Below, in pieces: positions 8,031 through 8,333 of a stretch of 8,333 nucleotides of DNA. Every line of letters begins with the position of its first letter. Positions within the stretch are counted from its first letter, which is position 1. The notes under the pieces are model-generated. The model searched no databases and was not told the origin of the DNA. It saw only the letters and a list, made by a program, of their open reading frames with translations. Position numbers and translations under genes: made by a program. The DNA comes from UPXZ01 sp035402725 (GTDB taxonomy: Bacteria; Bacteroidota; Bacteroidia; Bacteroidales; Paludibacteraceae). The stretch covers positions 1 to 8,333 of the forward strand of contig DAONDU010000116.1 of the NCBI GenBank assembly GCA_035402725.1. Reading direction: 5' to 3'.

Positions 8031-8089
8031 TTACACAAAGTATCACAAAGAAGACTCAAAATTCACAAAGAAATTCCCGAATTTATCAA
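8020..8089. repeat. Spacer repeats: 10-base-period CACAAAG array flanked by an 11-base direct repeat
   Basis: In the 164-base gap between the upstream GH3 and GH67, CACAAAG occurs at 8034-8040, 8044-8050 and 8064-8070. Position 8054, where a fourth copy would fall, holds a degenerate ACTCAAA, so the array keeps a 10-base period over four units. It reads CTTTGTG on the transcribed strand. The array is bracketed by two identical copies of GAATTTATCAA at 8020-8030 and 8079-8089. The second copy abuts a small AAATT/AATTT palindrome (8071-8084). One turn of B-DNA per unit would suit phased protein binding. I also recall CTTTGTG-type units as common intergenic repeats in environmental bacteria, so a decayed dispersed repeat is equally possible. 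No open reading frame is supported here. Confidence 0.6.
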
Positions 8090-8103
8090 GTTCAGAAAAA
8101 GAA

Positions 8104-8333
8104 TTATATAATTGTGATAATTAATGATTTTAATGATTTATCATCCGAACTATTGCCATAATACACTTCGTATTCTCCGGGAGTCACCATCATTTTGCGC
8201 TGGCTCCAATCATAAAATTCGAATGATGTAGCAGGAAGATCAATGGTCACATTTGCTTTCTCCCCGGCTTTCAGAGCAACACGTTGGAAGCCTTTGAGCG
8301 TTTTCAACGGTCCGTCCACATCGTTCACTTTGC
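8104..8333 (-). CDS. C-terminal end of a GH3 beta-glycosidase (fibronectin III-like domain), 5' part outside the window
   Basis: The frame is open from the window edge to a TAA at 8106-8104 and gives about 76 residues, so only the end of a longer protein is seen. LKTLKGFQRVALKAGE, then VTIDLPATSFEFYD and VTPGEYEVYYGNSSDD are characteristic of the fibronectin type III-like domain that closes GH3 beta-glycosidases and beta-xylosidases. A GTG at 8328 is the first possible start inside the window, but the homologous domain continues upstream of it (KVNDVDGP), so it should not be read as a separate small gene. The catalytic domain is not visible, and xylosidase activity is inferred only from the cluster. 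The gene runs in the same direction as GH67, 164 bases upstream of it. Confidence 0.88.
   Translation of the reverse strand, partial: KVNDVDGPLKTLKGFQRVALKAGEKANVTIDLPATSFEFYDWSQRKMMVTPGEYEVYYGNSSDDKSLKSLIITII

Noticed and set aside
8071..8084. Palindrome AAATT-CCCG-AATTT after the upstream GH3 stop, considered as a terminator
   Set aside because: A five-pair all-A/T stem without a following T-run is too weak to terminate transcription by itself.
8104..8328. A free-standing 74-residue gene starting at the GTG at 8328
   Set aside because: The sequence is the final part of a GH3 fibronectin III-like domain, and the frame continues open through the window edge. It is a partial gene, not a small protein.
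1..8333. A novel defence, mobile or RNA-based system in the window
   Set aside because: All coding capacity is accounted for by recognisable GH3, GH67, GH43 and GH115 enzymes, and no spacer exceeds 164 bases. I see no transposase, integrase, nuclease, toxin or structured-RNA signature.

Overview
The window is part of a xylan-degradation gene cluster of a Bacteroidetes bacterium. Five glycoside hydrolase genes all lie on the minus strand, so they are transcribed from high to low coordinates. The Bacteroidetes assignment rests on four points: the enzyme set (GH3, GH67, GH43, GH115), the AT-rich leaders without Shine-Dalgarno motifs, signal peptides that mostly place Gln right after the predicted cleavage site, and spacers with weak matches to the Bacteroidetes promoter form (TTG, then TAnnTTTG). 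I cannot name a genus. No SusC/SusD pair, sensor-regulator, transporter, mobile element, RNA gene or CRISPR array is visible.

In transcription order the layout is as follows. (1) 8333-8104: the last ~76 residues of a GH3 enzyme whose 5' part is outside the window. (2) 8103-7940: a 164-base spacer with a 10-base-period CACAAAG array, an 11-base direct repeat and a weak promoter candidate. (3) 7939-5891: a complete GH67 alpha-glucuronidase. (4) 5823-4258: a complete GH43 enzyme, probably a beta-xylosidase or alpha-L-arabinofuranosidase. (5) 4251-1684: a complete GH115 alpha-glucuronidase, starting six bases after the GH43 stop. (6) 1683-1553: a 131-base spacer with a possible promoter box. (7) 1552-1: the first 517 residues of a second GH3 enzyme, with a PA14 insertion beginning where the window ends.

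Together the genes form a set for stripping and finishing glucurono(arabino)xylan. From family knowledge, GH115 removes (4-O-methyl-)glucuronic acid from internal as well as terminal xylose units. GH67 removes it only from the non-reducing terminal xylose of oligosaccharides. GH43 would remove arabinose or xylose, and the GH3 enzymes would release xylose from the exposed chain. The four visible N-termini have Sec-type signal peptides without a lipobox cysteine, which fits periplasmic processing of imported oligosaccharides. No endo-xylanase is present in the window.

This is a recognisable kind of xylan utilisation locus. I found no evidence of an undescribed system. The points most worth a second look are the spacer repeats, a four-copy short repeat at the 3' end of the GH67 gene that crosses reading frames, and the adjacency of two alpha-glucuronidase families.
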